Source: Dermacentor variabilis
Taxonomy: Eukaryota > Arthropoda > Arachnida > Ixodida > Ixodidae
Assembly: GCF_050947875.1 (NCBI RefSeq)
Contig: NC_134572.1
Location: 119,593,105 to 119,657,104, forward strand
Length of the DNA: 64,000 nucleotides
Direction: 5' to 3'
This document shows positions 11,384 through 24,908 of the stretch, one piece after another. A program made the position numbers and the translations under genes. Below the pieces are notes generated by a model. The model searched no databases and had not been told where the DNA came from. It worked only from the letters and a program-made list of their open reading frames with translations. Within the stretch, counting starts at the first letter, position 1, and every line of letters begins with the position of its first letter.

Positions 11384-14020
11384 TTTGTGCCTATTCGTTC
11401 ATTTATTGCGTAAATGTGGGTCCGCGTATGTGGGGAGTGATTTAAACAAAGATCTAGCACTTTTGAGGCAACCTATTTAACGCGGCTGAGACGGTATTTC
11501 CCTGGGCTATAGCCTTACTGTTTTTTCGATTTTTCGAGAAAATTTATTTCTGCCTATTCGTTCATTTATCGCGTAAATGTGGGTCCGCGCGTGCGTCGGG
11601 AGTGATTTAAATTAAGATCTACCACTTTTGAGGCAACCTATTTAACGCGGCTGAGGCGGTATTTCCCTGGGCTATAGCCTTACTGTTTTTTCGATTTTTC
11701 GAGAAAATTTATTTCTGCCTATTCGTTCATTTATTGCGTAAATGTGGGTCCGCGCGTGCGTCGGGAGTGATTTAAACCAAGATCTACCACTTTTGAGGCA
11801 ACCTATTTAACGCGGCTGAGACCGTATTTCCCTGGGCTATAGCCTTACTGTTTTTTCGATTTTTCGAGAAAATTTATTTCTGCCTATTCGTTCATTTATT
11901 GCGTAAATGTGGGTCCGCGCGTGCGTCGGGAGTGATTTAAATTAACATCTACCACTTTTGAGGCAACCTATTTAACGCGGCTGAGGCGGTATTTCCCTGG
12001 GCTATAGCCTTACTGTTTTTTCGATTTTTCGAGAAAATTTATTTCTGCCTATTCGTTCATTTATTGCGTAAATGTGGGTCCGCGCGTGCGTCGGGAGTGA
12101 TTTAAACAAAGATCTAGCACCTTTGAGGCAACCTATTTAACGCGGCTGAGACGGTATTTCCCTGGGCTATAGCCTTACTGTTTTTTCGATTTTTCGAGAA
12201 AATTTATTTCTGCCTATTCGTTCATTTATTGCGTAAATGTGGGTCCGCGCGTGCGTCGGGAGTGATTTAAATTAAGATCTACCACTTTTGAGGCAACCTA
12301 TTTAACGCGGCTGAGGCGGTATTTCCCTGGGCTATAGCCTTACTGTTTTTTCGATTTTTCGAGAAAATTTATTTCTGCCTATTCGTTCATTTATTGCGTA
12401 AATGTGGGTCCGCGCGTGCGTTGGGAGGAATTTAAACAAAGATCTAGCACTTTTGAGGCAACCTATTTAACGCGGCTGAGGCGGTATTTCACTGGGCTAT
12501 AGCCTTACTGTTTTTTCGATTTTTCGAGAAAATTTATCTCTGCCTATTCGTTCATTTATTGCGTAAATGTGGGTCCGCGCGTGCGTCGGGAGTGATTTAA
12601 ATTAAGATCTACCACTTTTGAGGCAACTTATTTAACGCGGCTGAGGCGGTATTTCCCTGGGCTATAGCCTTACTGTTTTTTCGATTTTTCGAGAAAATTT
12701 ATTTCTGCCTATTCGTTCATTTATTGCGTAAATGTGGGTCCGCGCGTGCGTCGGGAGTGATTTAAACAAAGATCTAGCACTTTTGAGGCAACCTATTTAA
12801 CGCGGCTGAGACGGTATTTCCCTGGGCTATAGCCTTACTGTTTTTTCGATTTTTCGAGAAAATTTATTTCTGCCTATTCGTTCATTTATTGCGTAAATGT
12901 GGGTCCGCGCGTGCGTCGGGAGTGATTTAAATTAAGATCTACCACTTTTGAGGCAACCTATTTAACGCGGCTGAGGCGGTATTTCCCTGGGCTATAGCCT
13001 TACTGTTTTTTCGATTTTTCGAGAAAATTTATTTCTGCCTATTCGTTCATTTATTGCGTAAATGTGGGTCCGCGCGTGCGTCGGGAGTGATTTAAACCAA
13101 GATCTACCACTTTTGAGGCAACCTATTTAACGCGGCTGAGACCGTATTTCCCTGTGCTATAGCCTTACTGTTTTTTCGATTTTTCGAGAAAATTTATTTC
13201 TGCCTATTCGTTCATTTATTGCGTAAATGTGGGTCCGCGCGTGCGTCGGGAGTGATTTAAATTAAGATCTACCACTTTTGAGGCAACCTATTTAACGCGG
13301 CTGAGGCGGTATTTCCCTGGGCTATAGCCTTACTGTTTTTTCGATTTTTCGAGAAAATTTATTTCTGCCTATTCGTTCATTTATTGCGTAAATGTGGGTC
13401 CGCGCGTGCGTCGGGAGTGATTTAAACAAAGATCTAGCACCTTTGAGGCAACCTATTTAACGCGGCTGAGACGGTATTTCCCTGGGCTATAGCCTTACTG
13501 TTTTTTCGATTTTTCGAGAAAATTTATTTCTGCCTATTCGTGCATTTATTGCGTAAATGTGGGTCCGCGCGTGCGTCGGGAGTGTTTTAAATTAAGATCT
13601 ACCACTTTTGAGGCAACCTATTTAACGCGGCTGAGGCGGTATTTCCCTGGGCTATAGCCTTACTGTTTTTTCGATTTTTCGAGAAAATTTATTTCTGCCT
13701 ATTCGTTATTTATTGCGTAAATGTGGGTCCGCGCGTGCGTCGGGAGTGATTTAAACAAAGATCTAGCACTTTTGAGGCAACCTATTTAACGCGGCTGAGA
13801 CGGTATTTCCCTGGGCTATAGCCTTACTGTTTTTTCGATTTTTCGAGAAAATTTATTTCTGCCTATTCGTTCATTTATTGCGTAAATGTGGGTCCGCGCG
13901 TGCGTCGGGAGTGATTTAAACAAAGATCTAGCACTTTTGAGGTAACCTATTTAACGCGGCTGAGGCGGTATTTCATTGGGCTATAGCCTTACTGTTTTTT
14001 CGATTTTTCGAGAAAATTTA
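11384..14020. repeat. Block B higher-order repeat, unit 2 (2637 bp, two monomers shorter)
   Basis: It follows unit 1 almost base for base over its main part at a displacement of 2638 bp (cgttgggaggaat at 12419, cgtgcattt at 13539). The start differs. The gcgtatgtgggg monomer carries aaacaaag and gagacgg in place of aaataaag and gagaccg, and runs directly into the tttatcgcg monomer. The ggctgaagcc and ccgtgggctatatagcc monomers are absent. The opener therefore looks like a hybrid of two monomers left by a two-monomer deletion. A single-base loss (cgttattta) occurs near 13706. Confidence 0.8.
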
Positions 14021-17000
14021 TTTGTGCCTATTCGTTCATTTATTGCGTAAATGTGGGTCCGCGTATGTGGGGAGTGATTTAAATAAAGATCTAGCACTTT
14101 TGAGGCAACCTATTTAACGCGGCTGAGACCGTATTTCCCTGGGCTGAAGCCTTACTGTTTTTTCGATTTTTCGAGAAAATTTATTTCTGCCTATTCGTTC
14201 ATTTATTGCGTAAATGTGGGTCCGCGCGTGCGTCGGGAGTGATTTAAACCAAGATCTAGCACTTTTGAGGCAACCTATTTAACGCGGCTGAGACGGTATT
14301 TCCCTGGGCTATAGCCTTACTGTTTTTTCAATTTTTCGAGAAAATTTATTTCTGCCTATTCGTTCATTTATTGCGTAAATGTGGGTCCGCGCGTGCGTCG
14401 GGAGTGATTTAAACAAAGATCTAGCACTTTTGAGGCGACCTATTTAACGCGGCTGAGACCGTATTTCCGTGGGCTATATAGCCTTACTGTTTTTTCGATT
14501 TTTCGAGAAAATTTATTTCTGCCTATTCGTTCATTTATTGCGTAAATGTGGGTCCGCGCGTGCGTCGGGAGTGATTTAAATTAAGATCTACCACTTTTGA
14601 GGCAACTTATTTAACGCGGCTGAGGCGGTATTTCCCTGGGCTATAGCCTTACTGTTTTTTCGATTTTTCGAGAAAATTTATTTCTGCCTATTCGTTCATT
14701 TATTGCGTAAATGTGGGTCCGCGCGTGCGTCGGGAGTGATTTAAACAAAGATCTAGCACTTTTGAGGCAACCTATTTAACGCGGCTGAGACGGTATTTCC
14801 CTGGGCTATAGCCTTACTGTTTTTTCGATTTTTCGAGAAAATTTATTTCTGCCTATTCGTTCATTTATCGCGTAAATGTGGGTCCGCGCGTGCGTCGGGA
14901 GTGATTTAAATTAAGATCTACCACTTTTGAGGCAACCTATTTAACGCGGCTGAGGCGGTATTTCCCTGGGCTATAGCCTTACTGTTTTTTCGATTTTTCG
15001 AGAAAATTTATTTCTGCCTGTTCGTTCATTTATTGCGTAAATGTGGGTCCGCGCGTGCGTCGGGAGTGATTTAAACCAAGATCTACCACTTTTGAGGCAA
15101 CCTATTTAACGCGGCTGAGACCGTATTTCCCTGGGCTATAGCCTTACTGTTTTTTCGATTTTTCGAGAAAATTTATTTCTGCCTATTCGTTCATTTATTG
15201 CGTAAATGTGGGTCCGCGCGTGCGTCGGGAGTGATTTAAATTAACATCTACCACTTTTGAGGCAACCTATTTAACGCGGCTGAGGCGGTATTTCCCTGGG
15301 CTATAGCCTTACTGTTTTTTCGATTTTTCGAGAAAATTTATTTCTGCCTATTCGTTCATTTATTGCGTAAATGTGGGTCCGCGCGTGCGTCGGGAGTGAT
15401 TTAAACAAAGATCTAGCACCTTTGAGGCAACCTATTTAACGCGGCTGAGACGGTATTTCCCTGGGCTATAGCCTTACTGTTTTTTCGATTTTTCGAGAAA
15501 ATTTATTTCTGCCTATTCGTTCATTTATTGCGTAAATGTGGGTCCGCGCGTGCGTCGGGAGTGATTTAAATTAAGATCTACCACTTTTGAGGCAACCTAT
15601 TTAACGCGGCTGAGGCGGTATTTCCCTGGGCTATAGCCTTACTGTTTTTTCGATTTTTCGAGAAAATTTATTTCTGCCTATTCGTTCGTTTATTGCGTAA
15701 ATGTGGGTCCGCGCGTGCGTTGGGAGGAATTTAAACAAAGATCTAGCACTTTTGAGGCAACCTATTTAACGCGGCTGAGGCGGTATTTCCCTGGGCTATA
15801 GCCTTACTGTTTTTTCGATTTTTCGAGAAAATTTATTTCTGCCTATTCGTTCATTTATTGCGTAAATGTGGGTCCGCGCGTGCGTCGGGAGTGATTTAAA
15901 CAAAGATCTAGCACTTTTGAGGCAACCTATTTAACGCGGCTGAGACGGTATTTCCCTGGGCTATAGCCTTACTGTTTTTTCGATTTTTCGAGAAAATTTA
16001 TTTCTGCCTATTCGTTCATTTATTGCGTAAATGTGGGTCCGCGCGTGCGTCGGGAGTGATTTATATTAAGATCTACCACTTTTGAGGCAACCTATTTAAC
16101 GCGGCTGAGGCGGTATTTCCCTGGGCTATATCCTTACTGTTTTTTCGATTTTTCGAGAAAATTTATTTCTGCCTATTCGTTCATTTATTGCGTAAATGTG
16201 GGTCCGCGCGTGCGTCGGGAGTGATTTAAACCAAGATCTACCACTTTTGAGGCAACCTATTTAACGCGGCTGAGACCGTATTTCCCTGGGCTATAGCCTT
16301 ACTGTTTTTTCGATTTTTCGAGAAAATTTATTTCTGCCTATTCGTTCATTTATTGCGTAAATGTGGGTCCGCGCGTGCGTCGGGAGTGATTTAAATTAAG
16401 ATCTAGCACTTTTGAGGCAACCTATTTAACGCGGCTGAGGCGGTGTTTCCCTGGGCTATAGCCTCACTGTTTTTTCGATTTTTCGAGAAAATTTATTTCT
16501 GCCTATTCGTTCATTTATTGCGTAAATGTGGGTCCGCGCGTGCGTCGGGAGTGATTTAAACAATGATCTAGCACGTTTGAGGCAACCTATTTAACGCGGC
16601 TGAGACGGTATTTCCCCGGGCTATAGCCTTACTGTTTTTTCGATTTTTCGAGAAAATTTATTTCTGCCTATTCGTGCATTTATTGCGTAAATGTGGGTCC
16701 GCGCGTGCGTCGGGAGTGATTTAAATTAAGATCTACCACTTTTGAGGCAACCTATTTAACGCGGCTGAGGCGGTATTTCCCTGGGCTATAGCCTTACTGT
16801 TTTTTCGATTTTTCGAGAAAATTTATTTCTGCCTATTCGTTCATTTATTGCGTAAATGTGGGTCCGCGCGTGCGTTGGGAGTAATTTAAACAAAGATCTA
16901 GCACTTTTGAGGCAACCTATTTAACGCGGCTGAGGCGGTATTTCACTGGGCTATAGCCTTACTGTTTTTTCGATTTTTCGAGAAAATTTATTTCTGCCTA

Positions 17001-17157
17001 TTCGTTCATTTATTGCGTAAATGTGGGTCCGTGCGTGCGTCTGGAGTGATTTAAACAAAGATGTCGCACTTTTGAGGCAACCTATTTAACGCGGCTGAGA
17101 CCGTATTTCCGTGGGCTATATAGCCTTACTGTTTTTTCGATTTTTCGAGAAAATTTA
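14021..17157. repeat. Block B higher-order repeat, unit 3 (degenerating towards its right end)
   Basis: The opener with ggctgaagcc, the ttttttcaat monomer and the ccgtgggctatatagcc monomer (palindrome at 14472) are present again. Two further monomers (aacttattt, then aaacaaag/gagacgg) are inserted before the tttatcgcg monomer. Markers continue with ttaacatct (15241), cgttgggaggaat (15718) and cgtgcattt (16673), the last 3134 bp from its unit-2 copy. Private changes build up near the end: ttatattaag, ctatatcc, cggtgttt, aacaatgatct, and a last monomer with gtccgtgcg, cgtctgg and agatgtcgcac (16991-17157). Confidence 0.75.
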
Positions 17158-20100
17158 TTTCTGCCTATTCGTTCATTTATTGCGTAAATGTGGGTCCGCG
17201 CGTGCGTCGGGAGTGATTTAAACAAAGATTAGCACTTTTGAGGCAACCTATTTAACGCGGCTGAGACAGTATTTCCCTAGGCTATAGCCTTACTGTTTTT
17301 TCGATTTTTCGAGAAAATTTATTTCTTCCTATTCGTTCATTTATTGCGTAAATGTGGGTCCGCGCATGCGTCGGGAGTGATTTAAAGAAAGATCTGGCAC
17401 TTTTGAGGCAACCTATTTAACGCGGCTTAGACGGTATTTCCCTGGGCTATAGCCTTACTGTTTTTTCCATTTTTCGAGAAAATTTATTTCAGCCTATTCG
17501 TTCATTTATTGCGTAAATGTGGGTCCGCGCGTGCGTCGGGAGTGATTTAAACAAAGATCTAGCACTTTTGAGGCAACCTATTTAACGCGGCTGAGACGGT
17601 ATTTCCCTGGGCTATAGCCTTACTGTTTTTTCGATTTTTCGAGAAAATTTATTTCTGCCTATTCGTTCATTTATTGCGTAAATGTGGGTCCGCGCGTGCG
17701 TCGGGAGTGATTTAAACAAAGATCTAGCACTTTTGAGGCAGCCTATTTAACGCGGCTGAGACGGTATTTCCCTGGGCTATAGCCTTAGTGTTTTTTCGAT
17801 TTTTCGAGAAAATTTATTTCTGCCTATTCGTTCATTTATTGTGTAAATGTGGGTCCGCGCGTGCGTCGGGAGTGATTTAAATTAAGATCTAGCACTTTTG
17901 AGGCAACCTATTTAACGCGGCTGAGACGGTATTTCCCTGGGCTATAGCCTTACTGTTTTTTCGATTTTTCGAGAAAATTTATTTCTGCCTATTCGTTCAT
18001 TTATTGCGTAAATGTGGGTCCGCGCGTGCGTCGGGAGTGATTTAAACAAAGATCTAGCACTTTTGAGGCAACCTATTTAACGCGGCTGAGACAGTATTTC
18101 CCTGGGCTATAGCCTTACTGTTTTTTCGATTTTTCGAGAAAATTTATTTCTGCCTATTCGTTCATTTATTGCGTAAATGTGGGTCCGCGCGTGCGTCGGG
18201 AGTGATTTAAACAAAGATCTAGCACTTTTGAGGCAACCTAGTTAACGCGGCTGAGACGGTATTTCCCTGGGCTATAGCCTTACTGTTTTTTCGATTTTTC
18301 GAGAAAATTTATTTCTGCCTATTCGTTCATTTATTGCGTAAATGTGGGTCCGCGCTTGCGTCGGGAGTGATTTAAACAAAGATCTAGCACTTTTGAGGCA
18401 ACCTATTTAACGCGGCTGAGGCGGTATTTCACTTGGCTATAGCCTTACTGTTTTTTCGATTTTTCGAGAAAATTTATTTCTGCCTATTCGTTCATTTATT
18501 GCGTAAACGTGGGTCCGCGCGTGCGTCGGGAGTGATTTAAACAAAGATCTAGCAATTTTGAGGCAACCTATTTAACGCGGCTGAGGCGGTATTTCACTGG
18601 GCTATAGCCTTACTGTTTTTTCGAATTTTCGAGAAAATTTATTTCTGCCTATTCGTTCATTTATTGCGTAAATATGGGTCCGCGCGTGCGTCGGGAGTGA
18701 TTTAAACAAAGATCTAGCACTTTTGAGGCAACCTATTTAACGCGGCTGAGACGGTATTTCCCTGGGCTATAGCCTTACTGTTTTTTCGATTTTTCGAGAA
18801 AATTTATTTCTGCCTATTCGTTCATTTATTGCGTAAATATGGGTCCGCGCGTGCGTCGGGAGTGATTTAAACAAAGATCTAGCACTTTTGAGGCAACCTA
18901 TTTAACGCGGCTGAGACGGTATTTCCCTGGGCTATAGCCTTACTGTTTTTCGATTTTTCGAGAAAATTTATTTCTGCCTATTCGTTCATTTATTGCGTAA
19001 ATGTGGGTCCGCGCGTGCGTCGGGAGTGATTTAAACCAAGATCTACCACTTTTGAGGCAACCTATTTAGCGCGGCTGAGGCGGTATTTCCCTGGGCTATA
19101 GCCTTACTGTTTTTTCGATTTTTCGAGAAAATTTATTTCTGCCTATTCGTTCATTTATTGCGTAAATGTGGGTCCGCGCGTGCGTCGGGAGTGATTTAAA
19201 CAAAGATCTAGCACTTTTGAGGCAACCTATTTAACGCGGCTGAGACGGTATTTCCCTGGGCTATAGCCTTACTGGTTTTTCGATTTTTCGAGAAAATTTA
19301 TTTCTGCCTATTCGTTCATTTATTGCGTAAATGTGGGTCCGCGCGTCCGTCGGGAGTGATTTAAACAAAGATCTAGCACTTTTGAGGCAACCTATTTAAC
19401 GCGGCTGAGACAGTATTTCCCTGGGCTATAGCCTTACTGTTTTTTCGATTTTTCGAGAAAATTTATTTCTGCCTATTCGTTCATTTATTGCGTAAATGTG
19501 GGTCCGCGCTTGCGTCGGGAGTGATTTAAACAAAGATCTAGCACTTTTGAGGCAACCTATTTAACGCGGCTGAGGCGGTATTTCACTTGGCTATAGCCTT
19601 ACTGTTTTTTCGATTTTTCGAGAAAATTTATTTCTGCCTATTCGTTCATTTATTGCGTAAATGTGGGTCCGCGCGTGCGTCGGGAGTGATTTAAACAAAC
19701 ATCTAGCACTTTTGAGGCAACCTATTTAACGCGGCTGAGGCGGTATTTCACTGGGCTATAGCCTTACTGTTTTTTCGATTTTTCGAGAAAATTTATTTCT
19801 GCCTATTCGTTCATTTATTGCGTAAATATGGGTCCGCGCGTGCGTCGGGAGTGATTTAAACAAAGATCTAGCACTTTTGAGGCAACCTATTTAACGCGGC
19901 TGAGACGGTATTTCCCTGGGCTATAGCCTTACTGTTTTTTCGATTTTTCGAGAAAATTTATTTCTGCCTATTCGTTCATTTATTGCGTAAATGTGGGTCC
20001 GCGCGTGCGTCGGGAGTGATTTAAACAAAGATCTAGCACTTTTGAGGCAACCTATTTAACGCGGCTGAATCGGTATTTCACTGGGCTATAGCCTTACTGT

Positions 20101-20950
20101 TTTTTCGATTTTTCGAGAAAATTTATTTCTGCCTATTCGTTCATTTATTGCGTAAATGTGGGTCCGCGCGTGCGTCGGGAGTGATTTAAACAAAGATCTA
20201 GCACTTTTGAGGCAACCTATTTAACGCGGCTGAGACGGTATTTCCCTGGGCTATAGCCTTACTGTTTTTTCGATTTTTCGAGAAAATTTATTTCTGCCTA
20301 TTCGTTCATTTATTGCGTAAATGCGGGTCCGCGCGTGCTTCGGGAGTGATTTAAACAAAGATCTAGCACTTTTGAGGCAACCTATTTAACGCGGCTGAGG
20401 CGGTATTTCACTGGGCTATAGCCTTACTGTTTTTTCGATTTTTCGAGAAAATTTATTTCTGCCTATTCGTTCATTTATTGCGTAAATGTGGGTCCGCGCG
20501 TCCGTCGGGAGTGATTTAAACAAAGATCTAGCACTTTTGAGGCAACCTATTTAACGCGGCTGAGACAGTATTTCCCTGGGCTATAGCCTTACTGTTTTTT
20601 CGATTTTTCGAGAAAATTTATTTCTGCCTATTCGTTCATTTATTGCGTAAATGTGGGTCCGCGCGTGCGTCGGGAGTGATTTAAACAAAGATCTAGCACT
20701 TTTGAGGCAACCTATTTAACGCGGCTGAGGCGGTATTTCACTGGGCTATAGCCTTACTGTTTTTTCGATTTTTCGAGAAAATTCATTTCTGCCTATTCGT
20801 TCATTTATTGCGTAAATCTGGGTCCGCGCGTGCGTCGGGAGTGATTTAAACAAAGATCTAGCACTTTTGAGGCAACCTATTTAACGCGGCTGAGGAGGTA
20901 TTTCACTGGGCTATAGCCTTAGTGTTTTTTCGATTTTTCGAGAAAATTTA
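17158..20950. repeat. Transition zone of weakly ordered 165-bp monomers
   Basis: About 23 monomers, mostly of the aaacaaag...tagcac class, alternate irregularly between gagacgg/ccctggg and gaggcgg/cactggg. The marker gagacagta recurs at 17263, 18088, 19407, 20562, 21222 and 22046, at spacings of 825, 1319, 1155, 660 and 824 bp, that is 4-8 monomers. Any higher-order unit here is therefore short and irregular. Private changes include agattagcac (17229), aaacgtggg (18505), tttttcgaattttc (18620) and gcgcttgcg (18354 and 19507). No gene or foreign DNA is seen. Confidence 0.7.
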
Positions 20951-23900
20951 TTTCTGCCTATTCGTTCATTTATTGCGTAAATGTGGGTCCGCGCGTGCGT
21001 CGGGAGTGATTTAAATTAAGATCTAGCACTTTTGAGGCAACCTATTTAACGCGGCTGAGACGGTATTTCCCTGGGCTATAGCCTTACTGTTTTTTCGATT
21101 TTTCGAGAAAATTTATTTCTGCCTATTCGTTCATTTATTGCGTAAATGTGGGTCCGCGCGTGCGTCGGGAGAGATTTAAACAAAGATCTAGCACTTTTGA
21201 GGCAACCTATTTAACGCGGCTGAGACAGTATTTCCCTGGGCTATAGCCTTACTGTTTTTTCGATTTTTCGAGAAAATTTATTTCTGCCTATTCGTTCATT
21301 TATTGCGTAAATGTGGGTCCGCGCGTGCGTCGGGAGTGATTTAAACAAAGATCTAGCACTTTTGAGGCAACCTATTTAACGCGGCTGAGGCGGTATTTCA
21401 CTGGGCTATAGCCTTACTGTTTTTTCGATTTTTCGAGAAAATTTATTTCTGCCTATTCGTTCATTTATTGCGTAAATGTGGGTCCGCGCGTGCGTCGGGA
21501 GTGATTTAAACAAAGATCTAGCACTTTTGAGGCAACCTATTTAACGCGGCTGAGGAGGTATTTCACTGGGCTATAGCCTTACTGTTTTTTGATTTTTTGA
21601 GAAAATTTATTTCTGCCTATTCGTTCATTTATTGCGTAAATGTGGGTCCGCGCGTGCGTCGGGAGTGATTTAAACCAAGATCTAGCACTTTTGAGGCAGC
21701 CTATTTAACGCGGCTGAGACGGTATTTCCCTGGGCTATAGCCTTACTGTTTTTTCGATTTTTCGAGAAAATTTATTTCTGCCTATTCGTTCATTTATTGC
21801 GTAAATGTGGGTCCGCGCGTGCGTCGGGAGTGATTTAAACAAAGATCTAGCACTTTTGAGGCAACCTATTTAACGCGGCTGAGACGGTATTTCCCTGGGC
21901 TATAGCCTTACTGTTTTTTCGATTTTTCGAGAAAATTTATTTCTGCCTATTCGTTCATTTATTGCGTAAATGTGGGTCCGCGTGTGCGTCGGGAGTGATT
22001 TAAACAAAGATCTAGCACTTTTGAGGCAACCTATTTAACGCGGCTGAGACAGTATTTCCCTGGGCTATAGCCTTACTGTTTTTTCGATTTTTCGAGAAAA
22101 TTTATTTCTGCCTATTCGTTCATTTATTGCGCAAATGTGGGTCCGCGCGTGCGTCGGGAGTGATTTGAACAAAGATCTAGCACTTTTGAGGCAACCTATT
22201 TAACGCGGCTGACGCGGTATTTCACTGGGCTATAGCCTTACTGTTTTTTCGATTTTTCGAGAAAATTTATTTCTGCCTATTCGTTCATTTATTGCGTAAA
22301 TGTGGGTCCGCGCGTGCGTCGGGAGTGATTTAAACAAAGATCTAGCACTTTTGAGGCAACCTATTTAACGCGGCTGAGGCGGTATTTCACTGGGCTATAG
22401 CCTTACTGTTTTTTCGATTTTTCGAGAAAATTTATTTCTGCCTATTCGTTCATTTATTGCGTAAATGTGGGTCCGCGCTTGCGTCGGGAGTGATTTAAAC
22501 AAAGATCTAGCACTTTTGAGGCAACCTATTTAACGCGGCTGAGGCGGTATTTCACTGGGCTATAGACACTGTTTTTTCGATTTTTCGAGAAAACTTATTT
22601 CTGCCTATTCGTTCATTTATTGCGTAAATGTGGGTCCGCGCGCGCGTCGGGAGTGATTTAAACAAAGATCTAGCACTTTGAGGCAACCTATTTAACGCGG
22701 CTGAGGCGGTATTTCACTGGGCTATAGCCTTACTGTTTTTTCGATTTTTCGAGAAATCTTATTTCTGCCTATTCGTTCATTTATTGCGTAAATGTGGGTC
22801 CGCGCGTGCGTCGGGAGTGATTTAAATTAAGATCTACCACTTTTGAGGCAACCTATTTTACGCGGCTGAGACCGTATTTCCCTGGGCTATAGCCTTACTG
22901 TTTTTTCGATTTTTCGAGAAAATTTATTTCTGCCTATTCGTTCATTTATTGCGTAATGAGGGTCCGCGCGTGCGTCGGGAGTGATTTAAACAAATATCTA
23001 GCACTTTTGAGGCAACCTATTTTACGCGGCTGAGACCGTATTTCCCTGGGCTATAGCCTTACTGTTTTTTCGATTTTTCGAGAAAATTCATTTCTGCCTA
23101 TTCGTTCATTTATTGCGTAAATGTGGGTCCGCGCGTGCGTCGGGAGTGATTTAAACAAAGATCTAGCACTTTTGAGGCAACCTATTTAACGCGGCTGAGG
23201 CGGTATTTCACTGGGCTATAGCCTTACTGTTTTTTTCGATTTTTCGAGAAATCTTATTTCTGCCTATTCGTTCATTTATTGCGTAAATGTGGGTCCGCGC
23301 GTGCGTCGGGAGTGATTTAAACAAAGATCTAGCACTTTTGAGGCAACCTATTTAACGCGGCTGAGGCGGTATTTCACTGGGCTATAGCCTTACTGTTTTT
23401 TCGATTTTTCGAGAAATCTTATTTCTGCCTATTCGTTCATTTATTGCGTAAATGTGGGTCCGCGCGTGCGTCGGGAGTGATTTAAACAAAGATCTAGCAC
23501 TTTTGAGGCAACCTATTTAACGCGGCTGAGACGGTATTTCCCTGGGCTATAGCCTTACTGTTTTTTCGATTTTTCGAGAAAATTTATTTCTGCCTATTCG
23601 TTCATTTATTGCGTAAATGTGGGTCCGCGCGTGCGTCGGGAGTGATTTAAACAAAGATCTAGCACTTTTGAGGCAACCTATTTAACGCGGCTGAGGCGGT
23701 ATTTCACTGGGCTATAGCCTTACTGTTTTTTCGATTTTTCGAGAAATCTTATTTCTGCCTATTCGTTCATTTATTGCGTAAATGTGGGTCCGCGCGTGCG
23801 TCGGGAGTGATTTAAATTAAGATCTACCACTTTTGAGGCAACCTATTTTACGCGGCTGAGACCGTATTTCCCTGGGCTATAGCCTTACTGTTTTTTCGAT

Positions 23901-24083
23901 TTTTCGAGAAAATTTATTTCTGCCTATTCGTTCATTTATTGCGTAATGAGGGTCCGCGCGTGCGTCTGGAGTGATTTAAACAAATATCTAGCACTTTTGA
24001 GGCAACCTATTTTACGCGGCTGAGACCGTATTTCCCTGGGCTATAGCCTTACTGTTTTTTCGATTTTTCGAGAAAACTTATTT

Positions 24084-24908
24084 CTGCCTATTCGTTCATT
24101 TATTGCGTAAATGTGGGTCCGCGCGTGCGTCGGGAGTGATTTAAATTAAGATCTACCACTTTTGAGGCAACCTATTTTACGCGGCTGAGACCGTATTTCC
24201 CTGGGCTATAGCCTTACTGTTTTTTCGATTTTTCGAGAAAATTTATTTCTGCCTATTCGTTCATTTATTGCGTAATGAGGGTCCGCGCGTGCGTCGGGAG
24301 TGATTTAAACAAATATCTAGCACTTTTGAGGCAACCTATTTTACGCGGCTGAGACCGTATTTCCCTGGGCTATAGCCTTACTGTTTTTTCGATTTTTCGA
24401 GAAAATTCATTTCTGCCTATTCGTTCATTTATTGCGTAAATGTGGGTCCGCGCGTGCGTCGGGAGTGATTTAAACAAAGATCTAGCACTTTTGAGGCAAC
24501 CTATTTAACGCGGCTGAGGCGGTATTTCACTGGGCTATAGCCTTACTGTTTTTTTCGATTTTTCGAGAAATCTTATTTCTGCCTATTCGTTCATTTATTG
24601 CGTAAATGTGGGTCCGCGCGTGCGTCGGGAGTGATTTAAACAAAGATCTAGCACTTTTGAGGCAACCTATTTAACGCGGCTGAGGCGGTATTTCACTGGG
24701 CTATAGCCTTACTGTTTTTTCGATTTTTCGAGAAATCTTATTTCTGCCTATTCGTTCATTTATTGCGTAAATGTGGGTCCGCGCGTGCGTCTGGAGTGAT
24801 TTAAACAAATATCTAGCACTTTTGAGGCAACCTATTTTACGCGGCTGAGACCGTATTTCCCTGGGCTATAGCCTTACTGTTTTTTCGATTTTTCGAGAAA
24901 ACTTATTT
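24084..24908. repeat. Five-monomer (825-bp) insertion peculiar to block C unit 1
   Basis: The displacement between the two C units drops from 7152 bp before this segment to 6327 bp after it (gtaaatgag 24932/31259). The difference is exactly 825 bp, or five monomers. The inserted series (aaattaag/gagaccg, then 164-bp gcgtaatgag with aaatatct, then two gaggcgg/cactggg monomers ending gaaatctta) copies the series from 22765 at a distance of 1319 bp (gcgtaatgag 22951/24270). It ends in a hybrid monomer whose left part is gtaaatgtggg and whose right part is the cgtctgg/aaatatct type also found at 23962. This is what a local unequal exchange would leave. Confidence 0.75.
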
